This document shows positions 22,610 to 34,279 of a stretch of DNA of 64,000 bases, one piece after another. Below the pieces are notes generated by a model. The model ran no database searches. It had not been told where the DNA came from and saw nothing but the letters and a program-made list of their open reading frames with translations. Positions within the stretch are counted from its first letter, which is position 1. Every line of letters begins with the position of its first letter. Position numbers and translations under genes: made by a program. The stretch lies in NCBI RefSeq assembly GCF_018873765.1, contig NC_057923.1, positions 61,845,915 through 61,909,914 of the forward strand, read 5' to 3'. The DNA comes from Telopea speciosissima (taxonomy: Eukaryota; Streptophyta; Magnoliopsida; Proteales; Proteaceae).

Positions 22610-25480
22610 TAGGGCTTGGGTGTGTAGCACACCCTTTAATTAAAGATAGAGATGGTCTGTGGGCCTCATAAAGTTGAGGCCCAATAACTTGAACATGAAC
22701 CTATGGTTTGGTGTCCAATCAAACAGACCCTAGAGCATTTAGGCTTAAAGACCAACACCCAGCCAAACATGCCCTAGGGACCTTTTCAAATAGATAGGTC
22801 TAAGACCACTATTCCCATATCACTCTAACCCTAAATCGATTTGGGGAGGAAAAGAAGAAAAGAAGAGAAGAAGAGAAGAAGAGAAGAAGAGAAAGAAGGA
22901 GAGGAAGAAGGAAGAGAGGAAGGGAGGAGGATTCACTCACTCACTATCCCCACTTGGTAAGTTCCTCACCTAACCGTTGTCCTTTCTCTCATCCCCATTA
23001 ATCCTTACACTCTTGGATCTTGGATGGTGTCCTACCATTAATGGCTTCACCAATCTATTGGAGGAACCATTAATGGAAGGTACTAAAACCTCCTTGATAT
23101 GGTAAGTAAAGGCTTCCATCCTCCCCATTTGATGACCTAAGCCATCAATGCCAACTCTAGCTCAAGAATACATTAGCTAGGGTTCATTGATTCCAATCTA
23201 TCACCCATCTCTTGTGTAAGATTGGATTTATAAACCTTCTTGATGGTAAGATCTAAAACCCTAGACTAGGGTAACATTCTTGGCCATCATTGTATGGCAT
23301 GACCTTAGAACATACCCATTTGGGCCATGAGACCAAAGCCCCAAGCCAAATATGCATTATAAACTTGTTTATGTAAAAAGGTAGTTACAATCGGGCTAAA
23401 ACGGTAGGAGCAGCCCAGGTGCCTTCCTACCTTTTTAAGCCCTGCCTTCCAACCTTTTTCTCTCGGTGAAATACGGTAGGAACAGTCCAGAAATGCATCT
23501 ACCGTTTTACCAATTTCTTCCTACCGTTTTATAATATTTACACTTTTGAAACCCTATTGATGCCTACCCTTTTGGGGACCTTAGTAGTAGTCTCTTGTGT
23601 GTCTTTTTGTGCACCTAGGGCACCCAAATACGGGGGTCAGCTCACGTTTTAGCGCGCCAGATCATTCACGATTCGATCAAACCAAAACTCAAGGTGAGGA
23701 AATCGGATACCCGAACCTATTTGCATTTCATTATATGATTGTCATACACGTACATGTATGTTTACTTGTCGAAAAATCTATTGTTTAGTGATGAAAACTC
23801 TTCCATGTTGAGTGTAGACACTAGGTTGCACTTTATTTTCAATTACTGTTATGATGTGATATTTGACTGAGAATATGGTGATGTATATTGTGAATGACAA
23901 TGTTATGCGATTTGACAATGATGGAATCCATATGTTATAGTGTACGTACACCACTAGACAACAGGTGTTGTGGCTAGGCATTGCGTACCCAATGCTACGA
24001 CCCTTGCCAACAGGGGTTTACGTGTTGGATGATCCCCCACTGAGAAACCAGCGATTCTGATTGAGGACTGGGATCGGCGATGGAGGACCGAAACCGTGGC
24101 AGTGGGGTTAACCTTGGGGGTTTGTTGGGTAAACCAGCGATTCTGGTTGAGGTACTGGGACCGGCGAGTCCGATTGAGGATCGAGACCAGCAAACTCCCT
24201 GTGCAACTCGGGTTTGACATCTCCGGATATGCCATCTGCGTGTGAGAGATGGAGGGTCGGGGATGCTACCTATGGCATTGTAATAGTACTATACCTGACT
24301 TAGGCATTTCTTTGGTAGGTAGATAATGTGCACGTGTAAGTTAGAGGGCGCGAGAGGATAGCGAGCCAGACGTGGAGGGACTATGGAGTCGACCTCTGAC
24401 CTACGTGTGTACGTACCTTAATATGCATTAGATGTATGCTGGTTAGGATGATACTATACCCAGTGCTACGACCCTTGCCAACAGGGGTTTATGTGTTGGA
24501 TGATCCCCCACGGGGAAACCAGCGATTTCGATTGAGGACTGGGATCGGCGATTTCGATGGAGGACCAGAATCGTGGCAGTGGGGTTAACCTTGGGGGTTT
24601 GTTGGGTAAACCAGCGATTTTGGTTGAGGTACTGGGACCGACGAGTCCTATTAAGGATCAGAACCGGTAGGCTCCCTGTACAACTTGGGTTTGACATCGC
24701 CGGATAGGCCATCCGCGTGTGAGAGATGGAGGGCCGGGGATGATACCTAGGGTGTTGCAGTAGTACTATACCTGACTTAGAGGTTAGAGTTAGGTGCACA
24801 TGTAATCATTGTTTCATGCATCATAACATTATCATCCCTGCATATTGTAACCCTTTGCATGATTTGATTTACTCATTGGGCTCAGTGGAGCTCACCCCTC
24901 GTGGAAACTTCTTTTTAGATGATGATGCAAGTTTGGTGGAGCCAATCGGCTCAGAGCCTATGGCCCCTGAAGGCGGCAGTGGCAAGGACTGGTGGGCCCC
25001 TGAGGAAGGGGAGCATGGACCAGACTGCTACTGTGAGACTTGCGCCTTAGGAGAGTAGCTTCTTGAGATATTGGGCCGGTGGCCCCTTTTTGGATAATTA
25101 CCTTTTTGGGATATTTATCTTTTTGGATATTACTTTTGATACTAACTATCTCATTATTTTGATCCCGTCATGAAGAATGTATTATTTATACAGTATGTAA
25201 TGCATAAGTCCTGATGAGATGTCATCATGGTTTCGTGTGTGTTTGTGGCGGATTATTGAACAGGGATAAACATTGACAAGTTATGTTATTATATTATCAT
25301 TTAGCTTCCGTTACTCTGATTTAATTATATTATATCTTCTGCTGATCATTTATGTCTTGTGCGGTGTGGATGAGTTAGCTTAACTACTGCATCTGTGATC
25401 CTGGCGGTAGTGCAAGAGCGTATTTGTATACTCTGATCATAGATTCCGGTGGTTTGGAATTCAGGGTGTGACAGGGGCGG
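22610..25480. mobile_element. Probable LTR-type insertion with internal duplication
   Basis: The stretch starts near TGTGTAGCACACCC and ends near GGGTGTGACA, short inverted ends of the kind that bound plant LTRs; read on the minus strand it begins TGTCACACCCTGAATTCC. It interrupts the sequence that holds the broken gene fragment. Within it, about 300 bp at 23988-24290 is repeated directly at 24459-24775 (offset 471 bp), including GCTACGACCCTTGCCAACAG. A GA-rich tract lies at 22849-22931. I could not read an exact target duplication and no pol domain is visible, so a long solo LTR is only the likeliest reading. Confidence 0.4.
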
Positions 25481-26166
25481 TGGTGAAGAAGCAGAGGAAG
25501 TGGGAAAATTGAATATATATATATAAGGGATACAAACCGGTTGGATGATTTTACAGTGGAGAAAAAAAATTAATAAATTAGAGGGAGGGAGAGAGAGAGA
25601 TGAACACTACAACCGTAGAACTCCATTCCCATAAATCCCTCATCTCGGGTCTCTATTCACTGTCGCAACCCCTTTGGCTTCCTTCCTAATTTGTCCAGCC
25701 TTAAAGTAAAATGACTTGGGATTGGGATTTGGGAAGCCATTTCAGGTCCTCAAGTTGGAGTAGGAAAAAAATAATCTAAAGACGAAACAGCGGTAAGGTG
25801 GCGTTGCAAAAGATTGGGGTGGAGCAGGGTCGAAGCAGAAGCAGTGGAAGGGAGAAATTGAGGGATGATATCAATGGACAAATTCTGTGCATTTAAAAAT
25901 GCACAAGGGTTGTTCGGTTTTAGCCTAGCAATAAAGGAGTTGCAGCGGCGACTTAAACTGAGTTCGACAGCGAGATACAAGAGGTTTCTAATGTCGAGTA
26001 TGAAAGTTGGAGCGACGACTTTTATCTTCTCTGACATCTAATTTGCGGAGACACGGAGGAGGGAGAGAGAAAATGAGGGGTGGGAAAAAATTAAAAAAAG
26101 GAAAATAAGGAACATTTGTTTGAAAAAACGAGCTAACGGAGACGGTTCTCATCTCCGTTTAGTTCC

Positions 26167-26247
26167 GTTTGCCATTGGACAGATGTCACATAGAGGGGCA
26201 GGTGGGGTGTAAAATTTCCTGCCCATGTGGGTAGCTGATCCGGACTC
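26167..26247 (-). repeat. Right member of the inverted repeat pair
   Basis: Inverted counterpart of 21580-21661. On the minus strand it reads GAGTCCGGATCAGCTACCCA through GACATCTGTCCAATGGCAAAC. It ends about 280 bp before the GDP-L-fucose synthase start codon, so the element or repeat reaches into that gene's upstream region. Confidence 0.75.
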
Positions 26248-26529
26248 GGCCACAACTGCACAAGAATTAAAAAGACAAAAGGGTAAAATTGTCCACGCAG
26301 TTCTTCCAATCCTTTCTTCTATATTCTTTTGTCTCTGAAAGTTTAGGCAACGCGGTGACGCCGAGTGGGGAGGAGTCACAGGGTTGCAGCGGCGACTCCC
26401 ACGGTGCTTTTGCGACAACAACTGAGTACTCTCTATCTGATTGAATAAGCGAAGGAATTTTGAGTTTTAGATTGCAAGCAGCGGTAGTCTGGTTCCTTTA
26501 GCAATAGATCTGGTCTCTCAATTGCAGCA

Positions 26530-27606
26530 ATGGGAAGCACCGACAAAGGTACTCTCTCTCTCTCTCTCTCTCTTATACACACACCCCAACTAGTTGTTTG
26601 ATTGAGATCTGAAAAGTATAAACCTAACTTTAGCTCTTGATCCATCTCAGAAGCCCAAGTCGATTCATTTTTGCCAAACAAAACAGCAAAGATCTTCGTC
26701 GCCGGCCACCGCGGCCTCGTCGGGTCAGCCATTGTCCGAAAACTTGAAGAGCTTGGATTCACCAATCTTGTTCTCAGAACTCACCACGACCTCGATCTTA
26801 CCAGACAATCCGACGTTGAAGCTTTTTTCGCCGTAGAGAAACCCCAATTCGTGATCCTCGCTGCGGCCAAAGTCGGTGGGATTCATGCTAACAACACATA
26901 TCCTGCCGATTTCATCGGCATTAACCTCCAAATCCAAACCAACATCATTGACGCTTCATATCGTAATGGCGTTAAGAAGCTTATTTTCCTTGGCTCTTCC
27001 TGCATTTATCCCAAATTTGCTCCACAGCCGATCAAGGAGGATGCCCTGCTCACTGCACCTCTAGAGCCAACGAATGAGTGGTATGCAGTGGCAAAGATAG
27101 CCGGGATCAAGATGTGTCAGGCGTATCGATTGCAGTATGGTTGGGATGCAATTTCTGGGATGCCCACCAATTTGTACGGGCCAAACGACAATTTTCACCC
27201 TGAGAATTCACATGTACTTCCGGCCTTGATCCGGCGATTCCACGAGGCGAAGATTTCGAATGCTAAAGAGGTGGTGGTGTGGGGCACTGGCTCCCCATTG
27301 AGGGAATTCCTCCATGTTGATGATCTGGCTGATGCTGTAGTCTTTTTGATGGACAAGTATAGTGGGTTGAGTCATGTTAACATGGGGAGTGGGAAGGAGG
27401 TGAGCATCAAGGAACTTGCAGAGTTGGTTAAAGAGGTGGTTGGTTTCCAGGGAGATCTTGTTTGGGATTCCACAAAGCCTGATGGGACCCCAAGAAAGCT
27501 CATGGATAGCTCAGAGCTCGCTAACTTGGGATGGGCACCAAAAATTTCTCTCTGGGATGGTCTCGTCGATACCTACAAGTGGTACTTGGAGAATCTCAAA
27601 CGATGA
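26530..27606 (+). CDS. GER1: GDP-L-fucose synthase (epimerase-reductase)
   Basis: Encodes the cytosolic NADPH-dependent enzyme that converts GDP-4-keto-6-deoxy-D-mannose to GDP-L-fucose by 3,5-epimerisation and 4-reduction, the last step of de novo GDP-fucose synthesis. Exon 1 is 26530-26548 (MGSTDK plus one base), the intron is 26549-26650 (GT to CAG) and exon 2 is 26651-27606. The product is 324 residues, the normal family length. Visible features are the Rossmann NADP-binding motif [11 protein letters not shown] near residue 26, the serine-containing GSSCIYP segment, and the short-chain dehydrogenase catalytic pair in [10 protein letters not shown] (Tyr-x-x-x-Lys). The conserved [20 protein letters not shown] and [12 protein letters not shown] segments follow. 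The short first exon fixes the start, because exon 2 alone has no suitable ATG before the Rossmann motif. The intron contains a CT microsatellite (26553-26573). GER1 and GER2 paralogues cannot be told apart here. Confidence 0.95.
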
Positions 27607-29272
27607 TTCAGCTTCAGGTGATCACCTCATGTGTTTTGTTGGGTGCTATTAGTGAATCTTTTGTTTCTTCAGTGTTTGTTTGTCTACACATTTATTTCTA
27701 TGGAAGTTGTTCAAGTTTAAGTTATCGTTAGGATCACTATTTTATTGACTGAATTGCAGAGAGGGGAGATATGGGAGGGTGGAGAATGAGTAGAGAAATG
27801 GCTAGATCAGAGTTGCCTTTTACTTATTTAAGTCATGAATTACTGTTTTTCTTCTCTTCTATGATTAAACAGTTGGATATCAATGAAAAAGAAATTTGAT
27901 TATAGCCTTATGTTGATATTTTTCCTACACAAATTAGTGGTGATTGATGGAAGTTGTCCTTGTATGCGTTTGTGACGAAGGAATTGTTATGGGTAGGAAT
28001 TTGGCCTGTGTTTCACTACTTCGATCTGATCATGGATCAGCCCTGCTAAACTTTTAGCCATTGCATTTTAATGCAGTACTTTCAGGGTATTCTAACAACT
28101 TTCTTTTGTAGAAATGCTAACCCTTCAATAAACTCTTGCTCTACCTTGGACTGCTTTGTTGCTTGGGAAGATGATTATTTTCAGTGGGGTTTAAAATCTT
28201 TGAAACCTAACAAGTTTCAGCTTTTTGGTCTTAAGATGGAGTCTGGGTGTGAATCTAGATCAGATTGATTCCAAACAGTCAAGTTTCTGGAGGGTGAGGC
28301 CATTACGAAAAAGACTCTAGATACTCAAGGATGATTTAGATAGTACTGTAATCGAGTCTGGGTTTGAATCTCTTGTTAATGCAACAAATAAACCATAGGA
28401 ACAAAAGCCCTGCATATAAATATTACATGCTATTAGTATTGTTAGTCCATGAAGCAGTGGTGGTCTTGCCTGAAGGAGTGGGCCAGCAAGTGAGAAGTTT
28501 TGTCCTGAAAAAGAGAAAAATCTAAGAGTAGATCCCATGTAGAGAGAGAGAGAGAGAGAGAGAGAGAGCTGGAAATAAGCTTGGTGTTCCAAGTGTGGAA
28601 GTAGATCCCATAACTCTCCTCCCTGAACACTCCACTTTTACTAACTGTGCGGCACACGCCCCCCCCCCCCTCCTGTGCCCCGGTTAGGTTGTTAGAGGGA
28701 TTCCATTACATGAGAGCAGTGTGTAGATCCCTTGCCCATATAACAAAGCACCATTGAGAATATGTTAAAAAAAAAACTCTCAACCAAATTATTGTGGTTA
28801 TTCACCTTGAATAATAATTGGTAAAACAGAACATGTAATATAAATGTTTCATGTTGGAACCTACAGGATGCTAGAAGGGTGTAAATGTTTCAAATTGTAA
28901 TCAAATGTTTAACAGTCAAAGCAACCTGAATCATTATCCATCTACTCGGAGAAGTATGTCAGGTCGGATTCCCTATAATTTTTTGATCTTCTTTTCCTTT
29001 TTCCAATAACATTACAGGGATCAAGTGGCTCATGCTTTATAGTGCCTTGCAACCCAATCAGCACCAACTGCAAGTATCACATATCATCCCAACCGGATAA
29101 CCAAGCTTTAAGATCTCAAAATTGTTACTCAATGTAGGCTGATGAAATGAAATCAATCAACCAAATAACCTTGAGTCTTAGTGATCATAAATTCATGCTT
29201 AAAACGTAGTGAAGGTCAAAGTTCTCCTTTTGAGTTTCAAAACTCAAAGGAACATTGGAGTGTTGATCTGGA
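27607..29272. other. Region between GER and the small secreted gene
   Basis: The first few hundred bases are presumably GER 3' untranslated and flanking DNA. A GA microsatellite lies at 28541-28569 and a C run at 28661-28670. I see no further gene. Confidence 0.5.
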
Positions 29273-29590
29273 TCAGACCTGCACATCCCACAATTGAGTC
29301 AGTCCGTCGACACATTTTATTGTTGCACCAATCAGGTCCTGGGCTCCCCTTGGCAGGTATTTGTTGCATGTCCTTTGTTGCCTGGGGTTGCTGTTTTGTC
29401 TCAGGAAGTGATCCATTCCACGTAGAGAAGAAGCAGAAGATGAAGAAGATGATGGTTGTTCTCTTTCAGAAAGGAAATAATTGAAAGATCCAATCACCAT
29501 ATCTTCTTCTTCCCTTGGTATTGCTGCTGTGATGCCAATGATTAAGGCCATGGCTACTGTAAGAACAAAGAACACCTTAATCAACTTCAT
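29273..29590 (-). CDS. Small predicted secreted protein, family unknown
   Basis: A single-exon frame of 105 residues. The N terminus (MKLIKVFFVLTVAMALIIGI, then TAAIP) is a textbook signal peptide: two lysines, a long hydrophobic core and a small-residue cleavage region around TAA. The mature part is acidic first (REEEDM), then has a serine run (residues about 47-53) and a basic stretch RQNSNPRQQRTCNKYLPRG. It holds only two cysteines (about residues 74 and 92), too few for a defensin or RALF. A TATA box at 29699-29706 sits about 110 bp upstream on the same strand, which supports a real transcript. I do not recognise the family. It could be a precursor of a secreted signalling peptide, but that is inference. 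Confidence 0.65.
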   Translation of the reverse strand: MKLIKVFFVLTVAMALIIGITAAIPREEEDMVIGSFNYFLSEREQPSSSSSSASSLRGMDHFLRQNSNPRQQRTCNKYLPRGAQDLIGATIKCVDGLTQLWDVQV

Positions 29591-29698
29591 GATTTTAAAT
29601 GCTGAGAGTAGAAGGAATTAGAACTTAGAATGTGGGAAGGGGGATACAAGAGAGTAAAGATGAAATGAATGCTGAGCCTGAAGATTGAGTTCGATCAG

Positions 29699-29706
29699 TT
29701 TATATA
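29699..29706 (-). promoter_or_regulatory. TATA box of the small secreted gene
   Basis: On the minus strand the sequence reads TATATAAA, a strong match to the plant TATA consensus. Transcription would be expected to start about 30 bases downstream, near 29670, leaving a leader of about 80 bases before the ATG at 29590. Confidence 0.65.
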
Positions 29707-31001
29707 GCGAAGTTGGCAGGAGAGAGATGACATGGTGAAGGATTGAAGGAGGTGAGCATATCATAGTAGGGTTGTTTTGTGATTTCAATTTTAGTTATCT
29801 TCTTACTGATTAGTTATCCATTGATTTTAATATTAACTATCCTCCATTGACAATGATAAACAATTGTTACATATTTCGCTAGAGATTTTATTTATCCAGT
29901 GATTACAACTTATTCCCCTTTGTTTCAATTACAACATGAACACATCAAATCTATTTTTCTATTCCTTCTTGTTTACTTGTTTGACATAGTTGGAAAACCA
30001 GGTTTTCTGACTCGACTCGTCTTTCAGAAAAACCTGGTGACTCGGCCTTATTAAATTTGATTCAGGCGAATCATTTTTTTAAAATTTTAATATAATAGAT
30101 ATGTATAAAATAGTAAAAAATAAGAAGAATACAGAAAAAAAAAATATGGGAAAAACCAGATAAAATAAGGAATCACATATCAATGCATTTTGAGTTTATA
30201 CCATTGAACAAGAGAAGGGAGTCGAAGAATTTAGGGTTTATTATTGTTTTAAAATATAAATTTAGTATTTTACTCAACTCACTTTTGAAGTGAAATGGCT
30301 TTATGGTTTCTTAAAAAATGACTAAACTTGTCGAGTTTGTCATGATTCAAGTGAAAATACCAAGTCTCATTCGACTCGGACAATTTATGACCCAATCTCG
30401 TCATTTTTTACCTTGACATAGTCTACAAGACTCTTGACCAGGTTTTCTAAAATTTTGACTCGAATCGGGCGACTCTCCCCAGTCAAAACCCAGTTTTTCA
30501 ACTAACTTTAACTTGGGGAAGATGAATTAAATTTTTTTTACCAAATCTTTCCTCACAATAGGTTATTCCTCACAATAGGTTATGAATGTAAGATTTTAGT
30601 ACAGTTTAAGCCCGAAAACAAACCAATACTAACCCGATATTGAAAATTTGAAATAAACTGAACCAAAATTCCTAGGGGGTTTTTGGTTTTGGTCTCTCGT
30701 TCCCATGCTGGAATCGATTCAACCCAACAGAAACTTGGCTGAACCAGCCGTTTGACAACCCTTCTATCAGGAAATGAACCTGTTAATGGCAAGAGTTCGC
30801 ATTTTGGTGTAGCAGACCCTCTTTCAAACTGTTCAAAGACGTTCTAAACATAAAAGGGGAACTTCAGGAGGGTCTCTTAACTCCTTTCTTCTCTTAAAAG
30901 TAATTTCACAGACTTACGATGCTAAAGAAGGGGGAAGAGGGGTGGGTGGGTGGGGGGTGGGAACAAGCACCCTTGGAGATCAGTATACAACAGAGGTGTA
31001 T
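29707..31001. other. Gene-free region with an inverted repeat
   Basis: Near 29988-30504 the left end AGTTGGAAAACCAGGTTTTC and the right end CCCAGTTTTTCAACT are inverted, and GACTCG-type motifs recur between them, so this is probably a degenerate foldback element. No gene is visible. A G-rich run (GGGTGGGTGGGGGGTGGG) lies near 30940. Confidence 0.45.
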
Positions 31002-31228
31002 GAATTTTTATCTGCTGTTGTAACTGGAGCGCTACTGTGCGCATCGTGCAGCGCAGCAGCGGCCATGTGTGTACAACAGGGTTCTGTTGTATGAATTTTT
31101 ATCTACCGCTGTGATTGGAGTGCTGCTGTGCGCATCGTGCGGTGCAGCAGCGACCATGTGTCCATAGTTGTGCCGCACGATACGCACAAAGCGCTCTAGT
31201 TACAGGCTTACAACAGCGGATAAAGGTG
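31002..31228. repeat. Direct-plus-inverted repeat cluster
   Basis: The unit TGAATTTTTATCTGCTGTTG through GTGCGCATCGTGCAGCGCAG occurs at about 31002-31060 and again, diverged, at about 31090-31150. An inverted part-copy (GCCGCACGATACGCACAAAG through TTACAACAGCGGATAAA) lies at about 31173-31226. The cluster can fold into a large hairpin. It is probably a composite of short non-autonomous elements. Confidence 0.6.
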
Positions 31229-31767
31229 CTGTTCAGGGAAGGTCGAACAGTACCCAAAAGAGAATCCATCGATTTTTTCCCAATTTGTTGGAACACATAT
31301 ATTATTATTTGGGTATATTACATTACCTCCCCTAAGGCATGATCTAATTACACTTTCACCTGTAAAGTTTGAAAAATTATACATACCATCCTTAAAGTTC
31401 AAACTAAATAATTAAAAAACCCAGTCCGTTAACTGGTGACTGAAAACGTTATAATTGTGTTTTAATTAACCAAAAGCCCTCATCTTCTCCAAATCATATC
31501 TCCATATTTTTTTACAAATGCAGATACACCACCACCGCCATCCACCATTAACACCATCACCGCCACCCACCAGTACCACCACCACGAAAGAGCTCTTCAG
31601 AGGTTTTCAGTCAGGATATTCCCCATTTCTTCGCACCATTAACACATCACCGCCACCCACCAGTACCCACCAGTATCCTCCTCCATTTCTTTAGACCATA
31701 ACCTTTATAATCGAAATCTATACGCCCTTTGATGGAGGATTTGCTACTGCGGTCCTCGCTAGAATAC

Positions 31768-31901
31768 CTGAAAGGAAGGAGCCTTGCAGCGGACTCCAGT
31801 AGAACGAGGACATCAGGGGCAGAAGTAAACTGCAACAGCCATGTTCCATCTAATTTCACCAGATCGATGGGCAAACCTGCGTCGTATCCCTCCATGCACA
31901 C
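31768..31901 (-). pseudogene. Captured exon of a plastid-lipid-associated protein
   Basis: A 134-bp minus-strand exon with an acceptor before it (GGGCAG|GTG) and a donor after it (TTTCAG|GTATTC). It translates in one frame as GLPIDLVKLDGTWLLQFTSA followed by PDVLVLLESAARL. This is the conserved start of the PAP/fibrillin domain, the part containing the lipocalin-like K/LDGxWxLQ(Y/F)TSA motif, as in the PAP10/PAP11-type chloroplast proteins. Only this exon is recognisable; the sequence after the donor reads as intron. Its position between Mutator-like ends suggests capture by the element rather than a functional gene. Confidence 0.65.
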
Positions 31902-32691
31902 CTGCCCATGATAATATCACCACAAATCACTTCAACGCTTCAAAATGGAAATATACAAAACCGAAACACACGCACGCACGCACGCACGCACAAAGATACA
32001 CATGCACAAATAATTAGCAGCGTCACTCGCACAAACCGAAAGAACGAGCGAGCGAGCGAGGAGAAGAGATAGAGAGATTCATGAATCGACGTATCCTCGT
32101 CCATTTCTTCCGATCCTATTGGAATCCGGATTGCTACTTCCGTCCTTTGGGAAATCTCTGCGCATCCTCTTCCATTTCTTCAGACCATAACAGTCGTTGG
32201 CGTATCGTTGGCATTGCGGTTAGTTAAATGTGGGAAGTAAAGAGATTCTTACACGAAAGAGCTCTTCAGAGGTTTTCTTGGTTAGGGTTTTCAAGAATTT
32301 CCAGAAATTGGATCCTGGGGGTTTCTCTTAAGGTTAGGGTTTTTATTAGATTGGGGCTAGGGCTGGAGTTTGTCCATTTGCCGTTTGGGAAGACGATTAC
32401 CTTGGGGTGAGTTCTTTGGATTGAGGGTTTTAATTAGATTAGGTTTCAGAAATGGCAGGATAAAGGGAAGTGATGTCGGCTATGGTGCAAAGAAAAGTGG
32501 AACAGAAAAAATAGAAGATTAGGAAGAAGAAGAGGGCGGTGATGGTGGTGGTGGTAGTATTGGGTATCTACATTTGTAAAAGAAGAAAAAGAAAAGGGCA
32601 TTAGTGTCATTTTATCCCATATAAGGTATATTGGTCATAACATGACTTAAAAATTGCTACCGTTGGCAACTAACGCGTATAGTTAAAAGAT

Positions 32692-33749
32692 GGGAAAATT
32701 ACACGATTAAGAATTTTTTTGGTTTTCTTTTACCAAACTGTCTACCAATTGTTTGGTTTAACAAAATTACACAAAGTTGGAATTGATTTTACAAAACTAG
32801 ACAATACAGTGATTTTTCTTCTTTTTGGACATTTTTACCCTTGAAGAGAATGAACGATATCTCTGGTCGTTTCTTCCTTTCGATCGCAGTCATCTCTTCT
32901 TCCTTCACGTAACCCCCACCCCTACCACATTCGGCTGACTCATCTGGGACATCGTCCCCGTCTCTGTGACCACCGAACGAGCCCCCGGCTTCAGATGCTT
33001 CGCTGCCTACCTCCGATGCTGCCTCCATAAGCAAATCAGAAGTACCCAGTTGTAAACCAGTGCAAACCCGATTATGGAGGTTCATGGGTGAGGGAGTAGC
33101 CTCCATCTAGTTCATAAACTGTCGGAATATGGAGGGAGAAAACCTGCAATTTCCTGTGCGAACCTCTATCCCCTCGACTATGGCATGTTGACGGTGCCGG
33201 TGAAGCCTTTTGAGGGGTTTTTTTTTTTTGAGGGAGGGGGGCAGGGGGAGGAATCTGCTCTTGTTGGAGGAATGTCAATATTCAATCGTATCCATTTGAT
33301 CTGTACTGTGGTTTTTATTATACCATTAAGATGATTTCAGCCTTCTATGGCAATTTTTAACCAAGATTCTCTGAAACGGTATGAATTTGGATTTTTGTGG
33401 CTTCGATTATTTGGTATTTACTCATCTTCGATTTCCAGTAATTGAATCTTTGAAGGTTTAATGGGGCAAGCAAAGGATTGGGTGTGGAGGATAGCAGGGG
33501 GAGGGATGTGGTTGCAGGGGGTGGAGCAAGAGGATTGCAGGGGCAGGATGGTGTTTCAGACGGTGATCGGAGATGGGAGGTGAAGGGTAAAACCGGCAAA
33601 AACTTACTTAATACTTAATAGAGGGAGGAAGGCTATTTTGGCTAGTTTTGTAAACCCATTCTCAATTTCGAATAATTTTGTTAAATGAAACAGTAACTGT
33701 TTAATTTTGTAATGCCAAACCTACTAGTATCTAATCTTGTAATTTTCCC
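32692..33749. mobile_element. Nested Mutator-like element with exact 9-bp TSD
   Basis: A 1,058-bp element beginning GGGAAAATTACACGATTAAG; the other end reads GGGAAAATTACAAGATTAGA on the opposite strand. The inverted arms extend, with more divergence, about 110-120 bp inward and include TTTAACAAAATTA and TTTACAAAACTAG on both sides. The target duplication TTAAAAGAT is perfect (32683-32691 and 33750-33758). The interior has no transposase. A minus-strand acidic frame at 32789-33106 (beginning MEATPSPMNL) could be captured coding DNA, but I cannot identify it. The element sits inside the right arm of the older element at 31309. Confidence 0.82.
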
Positions 33750-34279
33750 TTAAAAGATGGGATTTTTTGTAAGGCCGCTGTTCTGCACTACACTACGGCA
33801 CAGAGAACATTCTCCCTTTTTTTTATTACTTAGTTTGAACCTTAGACAAATCACGGGTAATTTAACCTTATTGTTTTTATTATTTTTACTTAACGGGCAA
33901 GTTACTGCCATGTGAGCCCATCTTCAGTTTACCCAGCTTCATCTCTCTCTCTTGTATTAGTGGGGCTCACTTTCTGGACTCATAATGTTTAGTTTTGCTT
34001 ATGATATTTCACATTTCGTTCCTAAATGCAACTAAAATCAAGAATAAAAGATTGTGGAGCCAAAAATGATTCACTTAAACTAAATTCAGTTACAGATTAT
34101 GGCAAAAGCCAAAATTGAACTACAATATAGGACTTCAATTCAAGGCTCTGGGCTTGCTAGGCAAGAAGAAACAAAGCCAGCCTCTCCCCAAACTCCTTTT
34201 ATTTCACTCTAATCTTCATTCAACTGTCTATAAGATATACAACTATACTAAGAAGGAAATGATATGTATATTTGTACTT

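Larger units (their letters stand above)
31309..33870. mobile_element. Decayed Mutator-like element carrying gene DNA
   Basis: The left end at 31309 (GGGTATATTACATTACCTCC followed by CCTAAGG) follows the same pattern as the Pack-MULE end at 12617, including a TACATACCATCCTTAAAG block further in. A matching inverted arm is recognisable on the right (AAATG with TAGATACCC near 32565, and TACTTAGTTTGAACCTTAG near 33827), but it is interrupted by the element at 32692-33749 and by a fragment of a MITE end at about 33799-33816. The outer right terminus is not intact, so the stated end is approximate. The interior holds a fibrillin-type exon on the minus strand (31901-31768) and CCACC-rich and CGCA/GCGA-type simple repeats. 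Confidence 0.5.

Noticed and set aside
24443..25058. Frames of 118 and 80 codons
   Set aside because: They fall in the internally duplicated LTR-like region and match no domain.
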